Source: Lysobacteraceae bacterium (GTDB lineage: Bacteria > Pseudomonadota > Gammaproteobacteria > Steroidobacterales > Steroidobacteraceae). From it: a stretch of DNA of 5,833 bases. The DNA lies in assembly GCA_012516015.1 (NCBI GenBank), contig JAAYXG010000398.1:1-5833 (forward strand), given 5' to 3'. The translations under genes and the position numbers were made by a program. Positions 1-5,833 of the stretch are shown here, piece by piece (the stretch's first letter is position 1; each line of letters starts with the position of its first letter). The notes beneath the pieces were generated by a model. It was not told where the DNA came from. It did not search any database and saw only the letters and a program-made list of their open reading frames with translations.

Positions 1-1704
1 CCGCAACGCGCGCACCAAGTCGAGCTTTTGCGACGGCATGCAACGCGCCACGACGTCGATATCACCCAAGGTTGCGTCACCCTCTCCTTTTAGGTGCTCG
101 ACTAGATCCGCGCCTTCGATGACGCGCGGCGGATCCGCGCCGATGCCGGCCTTCTTGGCGATCGCTCGCGCCGTCGCGGGATGATCGCCGGTCACCATGA
201 TGACGCGAATGCCGGCATCGCGAGCGCTCTTGACGGCTTCGGCGGCGGTCGCCCGCAGCGGATCCGCGAACGCGAGCAGACCGAGCAGGACGTAGTCGCG
301 ATCGGGCTCTCCACCTGGCCAGTTCGACAGCTCCAAGCATGCGCAGGCGATGACCTTGTGCCCTGATGAAGCAAGCTCGATCGTTCTGCGTAGCCACTCG
401 TCGCGCTCCGATTGCGAGAGCGCTGTCATACCGAGAATCGTCTCGGGCGCACCCTTGGCCGCTGCGACCGTGCGGCCTCGATCGTCGCGGACGATGTTGA
501 CCTCGCGCCGTCGATCTTCGCCGAAGGGGAAGGATGCGATGCGCTGCGCGTTTGCGTTCGGCACCCGCTCTCGGATCGCGCGATCCATCGGGTCCGCGCT
601 CTCTCGCCGCGATGCAAACGCAGCGATGTGCAGTAACTCGTCTTCCGAGGCATCGCTCGCTGGGAGCACATGCGTGAGCCGCAAGCGCCCTTCCGTCAGC
701 GTGCCTGTCTTGTCCGAACAGATGCAGGTCACGCGCCCGATGTTCTCGACGACGACCGCCCGGCGCACCAAGGCTTGACGTCGTGCCAAGCGATACACAC
801 CGACGCTCAGAAAAAACGCGAATACGACCGGAAACTCCTCGGGCAGCGCTGCCACGGCGAGCGTGACCGCACTCAGCAGCGCATCGAGCGCACCGTGGCC
901 CTGGAGATATCGCGTGACGCCGAGCGCCACACACAGGATGGTCGCCACGACCAGCAGTGCGATCACGAGCGAGGTGAGCGCCTTCTGCAGAGGGGTCCGC
1001 TCATGAGCGCCCGCCTGGGCCGAGCGGACGATCTCACCGTAGAGCGTCTCCGAACCCGTGAACACGACGCGAAGGTGTGCCTCGCCCGTCAGCAGACGCG
1101 TTCCTGCCGCAGCCCAGTGATCGTGCTCGATGGAAACTTCCCGAGACTCGGTCTCGACGTCGCATCGCATGGACGCCGAGTCGAACGGTCGCTTGCGCAC
1201 AGGCAATGCCTCGCCGGTCAACGCCGATTCGTCCGCCTGCAAGTTCGTACCGCCGATCAGAACGCCGTCTGCCGGAAAGGACTCCGCAGCGGCAACGATG
1301 ACCACATCGCCGGGGACGATTTCTCTAGCGGGGATCTCGACCGTCACACCGTCCCGCATGACGCGCGCTCGCGCGGCGAGCCGCCCCGCCAAGCCCTCCG
1401 TGCTCGCCTGTGTGCGCCGATGAAGATAGGCGTCCATACCGATGATCGGGACGAGCGCGACCGCAAGAATCGACGCTTCGACATAGTCGCCGAGCCACGC
1501 GAACAGCGAGGCCGTCGCCGCAAGGAACCAAATCATGGGATCGCGCGCGGTGTCTCGTGCGACATCGCGCCAGCCCGAGGGCGCTGCCACGACGATGTCA
1601 TTGCTGCCGAACCGCTCGCGGCGGGCGATGACTTCCGTCGTCGTGAGTCCGCGCGGATCGCCCGCCAGGAACACGGCTCTGTCCGCAGATACTTTGTGAA
1701 GCAT
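1..1704 (-). CDS. Cation-translocating P-type ATPase (P2-like), 3' end cut by window edge
   Basis: Inner-membrane ion pump that uses ATP through a phospho-aspartate intermediate. The frame is open for 568 codons with no stop, so the C-terminus lies beyond base 1. Visible in order: N-terminal region with GLTTTE (about residues 19-24); M1/M2 (about 57-90); actuator domain with PGD (131-133) and DESALTGEA, TGE at 163-165; M3 (about 245-265); M4 (about 278-305) containing PEEFP (288-292); CSDKTGTLTEG with the phosphorylated Asp at 331; an FPFGEDRRR nucleotide-domain segment; KGAPE (417-421); DPLR hinge (481-484); MVTGDHPATA with TGD at 505-507. The frame stops just before the expected GDGVNDAPA motif. 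PEEFP in M4, rather than a CPC-type motif, argues against a heavy-metal (P1B) pump. The M5-M6 residues needed to name the ion are missing. ATG 1704 is chosen because it gives a normal-length N-terminus; in-frame ATGs at 1785 and 1833 are possible, and none has a clear ribosome-binding site. It is transcribed divergently from the DUF302 gene. Confidence 0.93.
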   Translation of the reverse strand, partial: MLHKVSADRAVFLAGDPRGLTTTEVIARRERFGSNDIVVAAPSGWRDVARDTARDPMIWFLAATASLFAWLGDYVEASILAVALVPIIGMDAYLHRRTQASTEGLAGRLAARARVMRDGVTVEIPAREIVPGDVVIVAAAESFPADGVLIGGTNLQADESALTGEALPVRKRPFDSASMRCDVETESREVSIEHDHWAAAGTRLLTGEAHLRVVFTGSETLYGEIVRSAQAGAHERTPLQKALTSLVIALLVVATILCVALGVTRYLQGHGALDALLSAVTLAVAALPEEFPVVFAFFLSVGVYRLARRQALVRRAVVVENIGRVTCICSDKTGTLTEGRLRLTHVLPASDASEDELLHIAAFASRRESADPMDRAIRERVPNANAQRIASFPFGEDRRREVNIVRDDRGRTVAAAKGAPETILGMTALSQSERDEWLRRTIELASSGHKVIACACLELSNWPGGEPDRDYVLLGLLAFADPLRATAAEAVKSARDAGIRVIMVTGDHPATARAIAKKAGIGADPPRVIEGADLVEHLKGEGDATLGDIDVVARCMPSQKLDLVRALR

Positions 1705-1774
1705 GCGCGCACGGCGGCGTCGGGTGATCGCGCTACTGTACACGTCGTCATCGGCTACGTGGCAGTCATTACGA

Positions 1775-1813
1775 CGGTCGGACATTCGCGTATGACGCAA
1801 ACGGTACCGACCG
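1775..1813. repeat. Perfect 7-bp inverted repeat in the divergent intergenic region
   Basis: CGGTCGG at 1775-1781 is the exact reverse complement of CCGACCG at 1807-1813, with 25 bp between the arms. The right arm overlaps an 8-bp palindrome, CGGTACCG (1802-1809), and sits directly before the candidate -10 box. The left arm is upstream of the candidate -35. This is a reasonable position for a repressor or activator site. A 7-bp match is short enough to arise by chance in GC-rich DNA, and no known regulator motif is recognised. Confidence 0.3.
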
Positions 1814-1820
1814 CCATAAT
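1792..1820 (+). promoter_or_regulatory. Candidate sigma70-like promoter for the DUF302-led gene set
   Basis: ATGACG at 1792-1797 matches TTGACA at 4 of 6 positions, and CATAAT at 1815-1820 matches TATAAT at 5 of 6. The spacer is 17 bp. Transcription would begin near 1827, leaving a leader of about 80 nt before the DUF302 start codon. This is the best match seen in the 1705-1906 intergenic stretch. It is a by-eye match in a GC-rich background. No comparably good promoter was found for the divergent ATPase gene. Confidence 0.35.
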
Positions 1821-1891
1821 GCTTGGGCCTCATGCGAGAGCGACGAGGCAGTATCGCAATCCGAGCAAGAATAGGCGCCGCCACGGCAGTC

Positions 1892-1895
1892 GGAG
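1892..1895 (+). promoter_or_regulatory. Ribosome-binding site for the DUF302 gene
   Basis: GGAG lies 11 nt before ATG 1907. The spacing is slightly long, but it supports starting the protein at MAYYIATT rather than at the in-frame ATG at 1823. That upstream ATG would add 28 residues with no resemblance to the family and would place the start beside the candidate promoter's -10 box. Confidence 0.45.
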
Positions 1896-1906
1896 CAACG
1901 TTCGCT

Positions 1907-2305
1907 ATGGCCTACTACATCGCAACGACCGTGCAAAGACCCTTCGATCGCGTGCTTGACGAGGTCATCGAGCACCTGAAGGCACAAGGCTTCGGCGTGC
2001 TCACGGACATAGACGTGCAAGCGACGCTGAAAAGCAAAATCGGCGCCGACATTTCGCGCTACCGAATCTTGGGCGCCTGCAATCCCGGCTTCGCGCACGA
2101 GGCGCTCAAGATCGAAGACAAGCTCGGTGTGCTGCTACCCTGCAACGTCATCGTGCGAGAAACTGCCGATGGGCGAGTCGAGGTCGCAAGCGTCGATCCC
2201 GTCGTCGCCATGGAGCGCACCGCAAATCCGGCGCTCGCGAAGACGGCGGAGGAGGTCCGAAAGCGGCTGTCCGCGGTGATCGATGCGTTGGCTCGAGCCC
2301 GCTGA
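1907..2305 (+). CDS. DUF302 domain protein
   Basis: Small cytoplasmic protein of 132 residues, no signal peptide or membrane segment, made up almost entirely of one DUF302 domain (PF03625). Recognisable family features are an opening beta strand MAYYIATTVQ, then an amphipathic helix leading to GFGVLTDIDVQATLK (28-42), YRILGACNP (52-60), an alanine-rich helix with FAHEAL (62-67), LLPCNVIV (76-83), and a C-terminal helix with NPALAKTAEEVRKRL. Cys58, His64 and Cys79 lie in the conserved blocks. The biochemical role of DUF302 is not established, so no function is assigned. The start at 1907 fits the family length and has GGAG upstream. The stop overlaps the start of the next gene by 23 bp, implying co-transcription and possibly translational coupling. 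The gene is divergent from the P-type ATPase. Confidence 0.88.
   Translation: MAYYIATTVQRPFDRVLDEVIEHLKAQGFGVLTDIDVQATLKSKIGADISRYRILGACNPGFAHEALKIEDKLGVLLPCNVIVRETADGRVEVASVDPVVAMERTANPALAKTAEEVRKRLSAVIDALARAR
2275..2281 (+). promoter_or_regulatory. Possible ribosome-binding site for the L,D-transpeptidase gene
   Basis: GGTGATC matches the 3' half of the extended Shine-Dalgarno consensus AAGGAGGTGATC. In that alignment the core GG is 6 nt from ATG 2283. It lies inside the DUF302 coding region, which fits re-initiation by ribosomes finishing DUF302. It supports ATG 2283, but does not exclude the internal GTG at 2352, which has only a weak GGA at 2340-2342. Confidence 0.35.
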
Positions 2306-3893
2306 GCTTCGCGTCATTCGCTCGGTATTGTTTTCTGTCGGATCCGCCATCGTGCGGCCGCTCCTGTTGGCTTCGGCCTGCATCGTCTCGACCCATGCGC
2401 ACGCGACCGATCTGACTTGGTTCGATGGCAAGACCCTGCGGGCACAGGCGAATGCCGTCATGGCAGAGCTTCGATCCGCGGAATCGTACGGCCTCGATCC
2501 TGACCGATACACGCTAGACATTCCGGCCGCACAAGCACGGCAGGTGCTCGCGCACGACGATGTCGATGACGAGTTGCGAAAGCGATTCGACGACGCGCTC
2601 AGCAGGGCGGCCGCGCAGTTTCTCGAGGATCTTCGCAACGGCCGCGTCAGCCCGGAAGCCGTCGGATTTCATCTCCCGAGAACGACGGGGCCATTCGACG
2701 CGGCCCAGGCGGCACGCCGACTCGCGGTCGCGGCGGATGTGCGCACGGCGATCGCTGCGCATGAACCGTCCGTGCTCCCCTACCGCCGCCTCAAAGCGAC
2801 ACTGGCCCGGTACCGCGAGCTTGCGGAACGCGATGATCTCGCGCCCTTACCTGCCCTGCCCCGCCGTTCGTTACGCGCGGGCGACGCCTACGAGGGAGCG
2901 GCACGGCTGCGCACGCTGCTGATCGCATTCGGCGATCTCGATGAGGGCGCGTGCGCGGAAACGATCGTCGAATTCGATGACTGTCTAGCCGGCGGCCTGC
3001 GCCGCTTTCAGAGGCGCCACGGGCTGGTCGAGGATGGGATTCTCGGGCCGCGCACTTTCGCTCAACTGAACGTTCCGCTGCACCGACGTGTGCGGCAGAT
3101 CGAGCTCACGATGGAACGCTGGCGCTGGATCTCGGCGCTGCAGAAGCCGGACATCGTCGTCAACGTGCCGCAGTTCGTTCTTTATGCGTTGCCGCGCCCG
3201 CAGCTCGGCGAGACGAACGTCATCGAGATGCGAGTGATTGTCGGGCAGAGCAGCCCTCATCTGCGAACGCCCGTGTTCGCGGAAGCAATCGAGTACGTCA
3301 TCTTTCAGCCGTTCTGGGATGTACCTGCATCGATCACACGACGCGAGCTATTGCCGCTCATCCGCAAAGACCCCTCTTACCTCGCGCGCAACGATATGGA
3401 GATCGTTCGCGGGTGGAGCGATACGGCGAAGGCGATCGAACCGACCGACGAAGTGCTCGATCGGCTCGCCGCCGGCGAGCTACGGCTGCGGCAGCGGCCC
3501 GGCGCGAAGAACGCCTTGGGCTCGATCAAGTTCATCATGCCCAATCCGCACAATGTCTATCTGCACGCGACGCCCAACGTCGAGCTCTTCGAACGCACGG
3601 CGCGCGCGTTCAGCCACGGCTGCATACGCGTGAGCGAGCCCGCGCTGCTGGCCGAGTACGTACTGAAAAACGCTCCTGGCGATTGGAGCGCAGAGGCGGT
3701 CGAAGCCGCGCTATGCGATCCCGCGACGCGACGCGTCGATCTCGCGACCCCTGTTCCCGTCCTCATCTTTTACGGGACCGCGGTCGTCTCGCAATCCGAG
3801 GGGGTCATGTTCTTCGAGGACCTCTACGGCCACGATCGCCGTCTGGACGGGCTCTTACGCAAGCTATCGGCAAAACCCCGAGACGAATCGTGA
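2283..3893 (+). CDS. YcbB/LdtD-like L,D-transpeptidase, exported
   Basis: Periplasmic enzyme that forms 3-3 (mDAP-mDAP) peptidoglycan cross-links, or links proteins to the stem peptide, using tetrapeptide donors and an active-site Cys. It has 536 residues, within the range of YcbB-like proteins. Domains: signal peptide with likely cleavage after HAHA (residue 41); N-terminal scaffold region (about 45-205) starting LTWFDG and containing ESYGLDPDRY; peptidoglycan-binding module (about 215-270) with LRRFQRRHG and DGILGPRTF; YkuD catalytic domain (about 288-470) with VVNVPQFVLYAL, FQPFWDVPASI, and the signature YLHATP plus AFSHGCIRV. His428, His445 and the catalytic Cys447 are present. The position after His428 is Ala, where family members often have Asp (HDTP). 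ATG 2283 overlaps DUF302 by 23 bp. A GTG at 2352 would give a compact, classical signal peptide (RPLLLASACIV...HAHA) and the same mature protein. The M15-like gene follows 51 bp downstream. Confidence 0.93.
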   Translation: MRWLEPAELRVIRSVLFSVGSAIVRPLLLASACIVSTHAHATDLTWFDGKTLRAQANAVMAELRSAESYGLDPDRYTLDIPAAQARQVLAHDDVDDELRKRFDDALSRAAAQFLEDLRNGRVSPEAVGFHLPRTTGPFDAAQAARRLAVAADVRTAIAAHEPSVLPYRRLKATLARYRELAERDDLAPLPALPRRSLRAGDAYEGAARLRTLLIAFGDLDEGACAETIVEFDDCLAGGLRRFQRRHGLVEDGILGPRTFAQLNVPLHRRVRQIELTMERWRWISALQKPDIVVNVPQFVLYALPRPQLGETNVIEMRVIVGQSSPHLRTPVFAEAIEYVIFQPFWDVPASITRRELLPLIRKDPSYLARNDMEIVRGWSDTAKAIEPTDEVLDRLAAGELRLRQRPGAKNALGSIKFIMPNPHNVYLHATPNVELFERTARAFSHGCIRVSEPALLAEYVLKNAPGDWSAEAVEAALCDPATRRVDLATPVPVLIFYGTAVVSQSEGVMFFEDLYGHDRRLDGLLRKLSAKPRDES

Positions 3894-3944
3894 GATGGGC
3901 GCCCATTTCACGAATCGACCCCGAAACGGTGGCACAATGAGCCC

Positions 3945-4790
3945 ATGCCGAAGGCCTGGTTGCACACCTTCTTGAAGTCGGGTCGGCGCTGCTCGAGCCG
4001 CGCGGCTTGTTTGCTCGCATTCGCGCTTGCCGCCGTCGATGCGCGCGCTTCCGAGCCGCCCGACGTCATGACCGCGCATCTAGCCGCGCTCGCGGCGACC
4101 CTGCCCGAACAAGCGCGCGACGCACTCGATCGCATCGCTTCGACCGACCGCAAGCTCCTGGCGGCAAGGTCGTACGTCAAATCGGGCGATCGGCTCGTCG
4201 ACCGCTGGAGCTGGACAGCGTGCCGGATCAGCGAGGCCGAGCAGTCGCATGAATATCGCCGGATGCTTACGAGCATCCGTTCGGTGACGAAACAATTCGA
4301 GGCACAGAACCCGGGATTCAGTCTGTACGCGAACACGCAGGTACGCACGTTGGAGCTCCAGCTCGAACGCTGGAATGCGAATCCGCGCGTCGGCTCCGTT
4401 GCGTTGGAATTGCAGAACGCGCTCGCTCGCGAGCTGCGTACACGCTCGTATCCGCCGCGGCCGAGCGAAGAATCCATCGGACGCTTCAAAGCGTTCCTCG
4501 TGCAGTGGTATCCGAGCACGCCGGCGCCGCTCGCCGCGCCGGGCTTGTCGGCGCATGGACAACTGCGCGCCGTCGGTTTTCAGATCACGAGAGGCGACCG
4601 CGTCATCGCGGGCACGAGCGTCGCCTCCGTCGTACAGGCATGGGAGCGACCCGGCTGGCACGAGAAGCTACGCCGTGCGGTCGAAGCCGCTGGCGGCGAG
4701 TTCGTCGGCCCCCTTCGCGCACCGAACGAGCCCTGGCACTACACCTATGTGTGGAGCTCGCAGGTGGCGAGCGCGAGCGCCGCGCCGTAG
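3945..4790 (+). CDS. Exported M15/VanY-like peptidase-fold protein, zinc-ligand Asp replaced by Gly
   Basis: Secreted protein of 281 residues. The signal peptide has a basic n-region with KSGRR, then a hydrophobic ACLLAFALAA, and probable cleavage after DARA (residue 35). Residues 36-180 are mostly helical and charged, with no domain I can name. The C-terminal part carries the signature of M15 zinc D,D-carboxypeptidases: SAHGQLRAVGF (202-212) and EPWHY (262-266). The spacing matches VanX/VanY: His204 is seven residues from the position that should be the Asp ligand, and Glu262 (catalytic base) is three before His265 (zinc ligand). Residue 211 is Gly (GGT), however, where the family has Asp (GAT or GAC). 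Active relatives would remove the terminal D-Ala of pentapeptide stems, making tetrapeptides for the L,D-transpeptidase encoded 51 bp upstream. Here activity is doubtful. Start: ATG 3945 gives a good signal peptide; the only nearby ribosome-binding candidate is GGTGG at 3928-3932, 12 nt away. Family placement rests on motifs read by eye. Confidence 0.75.
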   Translation: MPKAWLHTFLKSGRRCSSRAACLLAFALAAVDARASEPPDVMTAHLAALAATLPEQARDALDRIASTDRKLLAARSYVKSGDRLVDRWSWTACRISEAEQSHEYRRMLTSIRSVTKQFEAQNPGFSLYANTQVRTLELQLERWNANPRVGSVALELQNALARELRTRSYPPRPSEESIGRFKAFLVQWYPSTPAPLAAPGLSAHGQLRAVGFQITRGDRVIAGTSVASVVQAWERPGWHEKLRRAVEAAGGEFVGPLRAPNEPWHYTYVWSSQVASASAAP

Positions 4791-4802
4791 GTCAGAGCCC
4801 GC

Positions 4803-4823
4803 CGCACGTTGCGTCAACGCGCG
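4803..4823. terminator. Hairpin at the convergent gene junction, possible weak bidirectional terminator
   Basis: Bases 4803-4811 pair with 4815-4823 around a 3-nt loop (CGT). The stem is CGCaCGTTG against CAACGcGCG: eight pairs and one A.C mismatch. It lies 13 nt after the stop of the M15-like gene and covers the last codons and stop (4814-4816) of the convergent nucleotidyltransferase gene. An outer AGGTC/GACCT pair (4789-4793 and 4823-4827) may extend or compete with it. There is no T-run on either side, so it is not a standard intrinsic terminator. Confidence 0.3.
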
Positions 4824-5818
4824 ACCTGCAATTGCGCATGCCGCGCAGCGAGATCCAGGAAGCCGCGCGCATGCGGGGCCACCGCGCTCCGCTGTGCGCT
4901 TTTTAGCTCTCTGCGCTCGAGCACATCTGCGATTCGCCGCGGCGTTCCGAGATCGCTCCAGCCGCAGCGCGGTACGGTCATGGCGCCGAGCTTGCCGCTG
5001 GCGTGCTCCAGGATGTCGCGCGAAAAGTCGAGCGGCACCAATGTTTCGTACAAACCCGCGATGCGGCGATCGCGCACCTGCCGATCGGGCGATTGTTCGA
5101 TGATGCCGCGGAGCTCGGCGACGGCATCCGGGGTTCGCGCTTCGAACACTTCGAGCAGCGCCGCGCCGTTCGCAGCGAAGATGAAGGAATTCCATAGCCC
5201 GCCGCGTTCGATCAATGCGCGTGCGTGAGCGGCGATCGGCTTTTCCACGAATTGTTTGACGGATTGAATGGCGCGGCCGGGCTCCCCATCCACGACGATG
5301 TAGCCGAGCTCGGGATCCGCTTCTTCCGGCTCCATGCCGAGGAGAATGATTTCGTCATGCTCGCGAGCTCGGGCCAGCGCCTGTTTCAAGCTGGCGGCGA
5401 GCACGTCCTCGGCACGCACATAGTGATCCGAAGGCAGCACGAGGAGCGTGGCGTTCGGATCTCGATGCAATATCTGCAGCAACGGCAACAGAATGCCGTA
5501 CGCGGTCCCGCGACTAAACGGCTGCACGACGATGTTGTCATCGGCTAACCCTAGGTGTAGGTGCTCCCACCATCTGCGGTGATGACTCGCGAGCACGACG
5601 CTCGTGCGTTCTCGCGTCGTCGCGTTCGCCGCGCGCTCGAGCGCGGCATGAAGAAGAGAGGGTCCGCCGTGGAACGAACAAAATTGCTTCGGAACGGACA
5701 TGCCGTTCGCCGTGGTCGTCAATGATTGAAGTCGTGATCCCTCGCCGCCTGCGAGCACGATTGCCCAATCGTGTATCGCCGGCCCGCACGCCGGCACCGC
5801 GTTCGCCTCTCTCCGCAT
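4814..5818 (-). CDS. Mannose-1-phosphate guanylyltransferase-like nucleotidyltransferase
   Basis: Cytoplasmic sugar-1-phosphate nucleotidyltransferase, probably making GDP-mannose from mannose-1-phosphate and GTP for surface glycans. It has 334 residues, enough for the catalytic domain alone; the C-terminal phosphomannose isomerase domain of bifunctional ManC/AlgA enzymes is absent. Motifs: nucleotide-binding loop AIVLAGGEGSRL (19-30), PKQF (43-46) with the conserved Lys44, QPFSRGTAYG (99-108, like the usual EP..R.TA), LPSDHYV (128-134) with the metal-binding-type Asp131, ELGYIVVDG (170-178), FVEKP (190-194), LWNSFIF (208-214), and GWSDLGTP (286-293). PKQF, WNS and GWSD favour a GMP-type enzyme over glucose-1-phosphate transferases, but other substrates are possible. 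WNSFIF replaces the more usual WNSGMF. The start is ATG 5818, 7 nt after GGGGG; an adjacent GTG at 5821 is too close to that site. It converges on the M15-like gene with a 23-bp gap. Confidence 0.85.
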   Translation of the reverse strand: MRREANAVPACGPAIHDWAIVLAGGEGSRLQSLTTTANGMSVPKQFCSFHGGPSLLHAALERAANATTRERTSVVLASHHRRWWEHLHLGLADDNIVVQPFSRGTAYGILLPLLQILHRDPNATLLVLPSDHYVRAEDVLAASLKQALARAREHDEIILLGMEPEEADPELGYIVVDGEPGRAIQSVKQFVEKPIAAHARALIERGGLWNSFIFAANGAALLEVFEARTPDAVAELRGIIEQSPDRQVRDRRIAGLYETLVPLDFSRDILEHASGKLGAMTVPRCGWSDLGTPRRIADVLERRELKSAQRSAVAPHARGFLDLAARHAQLQVAR

Positions 5819-5825
5819 CACGAAT

Positions 5826-5830
5826 CCCCC
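5826..5830 (-). promoter_or_regulatory. Ribosome-binding site for the guanylyltransferase-like gene
   Basis: Read on the minus strand the sequence is GAAGGGGGATTCGTGATG. The purine-rich GGGGG is 7 nt from ATG 5818 and only 4 nt from GTG 5821, which decides in favour of the ATG. The promoter would lie beyond the window's right edge. Confidence 0.55.
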
Positions 5831-5833
5831 TTC

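Noticed and set aside
77..934. Minus-strand open frame of 285 codons within the ATPase region
   Set aside because: It is an out-of-frame reading of the ATPase gene; the true frame on the same strand reads CSDKTGTLT, KGAPE and TGD.
1823..1906. Longer DUF302 start at ATG 1823 with a hydrophobic N-terminal stretch
   Set aside because: The added 28 residues do not resemble DUF302 proteins, and this ATG lies almost at the candidate promoter; GGAG supports ATG 1907.
670..1959. Long plus-strand open frame (429 codons) antisense to the ATPase
   Set aside because: The opposite strand encodes a P-type ATPase with all its motifs in order. The antisense product is Arg/His-rich, lacks recognisable domains, and is a typical high-GC shadow frame.
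3901..3944. Possible terminator or promoter between the transpeptidase and M15-like genes
   Set aside because: No stable hairpin with a T-run and no convincing -35/-10 pair were found in the 51-bp gap.
3908..4661. Two minus-strand open frames opposite the M15-like gene
   Set aside because: The plus-strand product has a signal peptide and an M15-type signature; the antisense products have neither domains nor plausible ribosome-binding sites.
4375..5103. Plus-strand open frame running across the convergent junction
   Set aside because: It overlaps the M15-like gene in another frame and the transferase in antisense, its composition is Arg/Ala-rich, and no domain is visible.
1..5833. Mobile elements, CRISPR arrays, tRNA or rRNA genes, phage or defence genes
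   Set aside because: No transposase motifs, regularly spaced repeats, tRNA-like cloverleaf or phage/defence proteins were seen on either strand.

Overview
The window is high-GC bacterial DNA with tightly packed genes. It most likely comes from the chromosome of a Gram-negative bacterium, probably a proteobacterium. The evidence is a YcbB-type periplasmic L,D-transpeptidase and two proteins with Sec-type signal peptides, in a codon style strongly biased to G/C at third positions. No mobile element, tRNA, rRNA, CRISPR array or phage gene was seen, so this looks like ordinary chromosome. The genus cannot be told from the sequence alone.

Layout. Bases 1-1704 (minus strand) carry the N-terminal two thirds of a P-type cation-transporting ATPase; its 3' end lies outside the window. 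A 202-bp divergent intergenic region (1705-1906) holds a plausible sigma70-like promoter and an inverted repeat. A plus-strand set of three genes follows, probably one transcript. They are a small cytoplasmic DUF302 protein (1907-2305), a YcbB-like L,D-transpeptidase (2283-3893, overlapping DUF302 by 23 bp) and an exported protein with an M15/VanY-type D,D-carboxypeptidase signature (3945-4790). A mannose-1-phosphate guanylyltransferase-like nucleotidyltransferase (4814-5818, minus strand) converges on it, only 23 bp from the end of the third gene.

How the genes may work together. Two of the three plus-strand genes suggest peptidoglycan remodelling in the periplasm. D,D-carboxypeptidases trim pentapeptide stems to the tetrapeptides that L,D-transpeptidases use as donors, so an exported M15-like protein beside an LdtD-like enzyme is a sensible pair. 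However, the M15-like protein has Gly where the family has its zinc-binding Asp, so it may be inactive or altered; this is the most notable oddity in the window. The guanylyltransferase would supply GDP-mannose (or a related NDP-sugar) for surface polysaccharide. The ATPase pumps a cation that cannot be named, because the membrane helices that decide specificity are cut off. I found no convincing evidence of a wholly new system.
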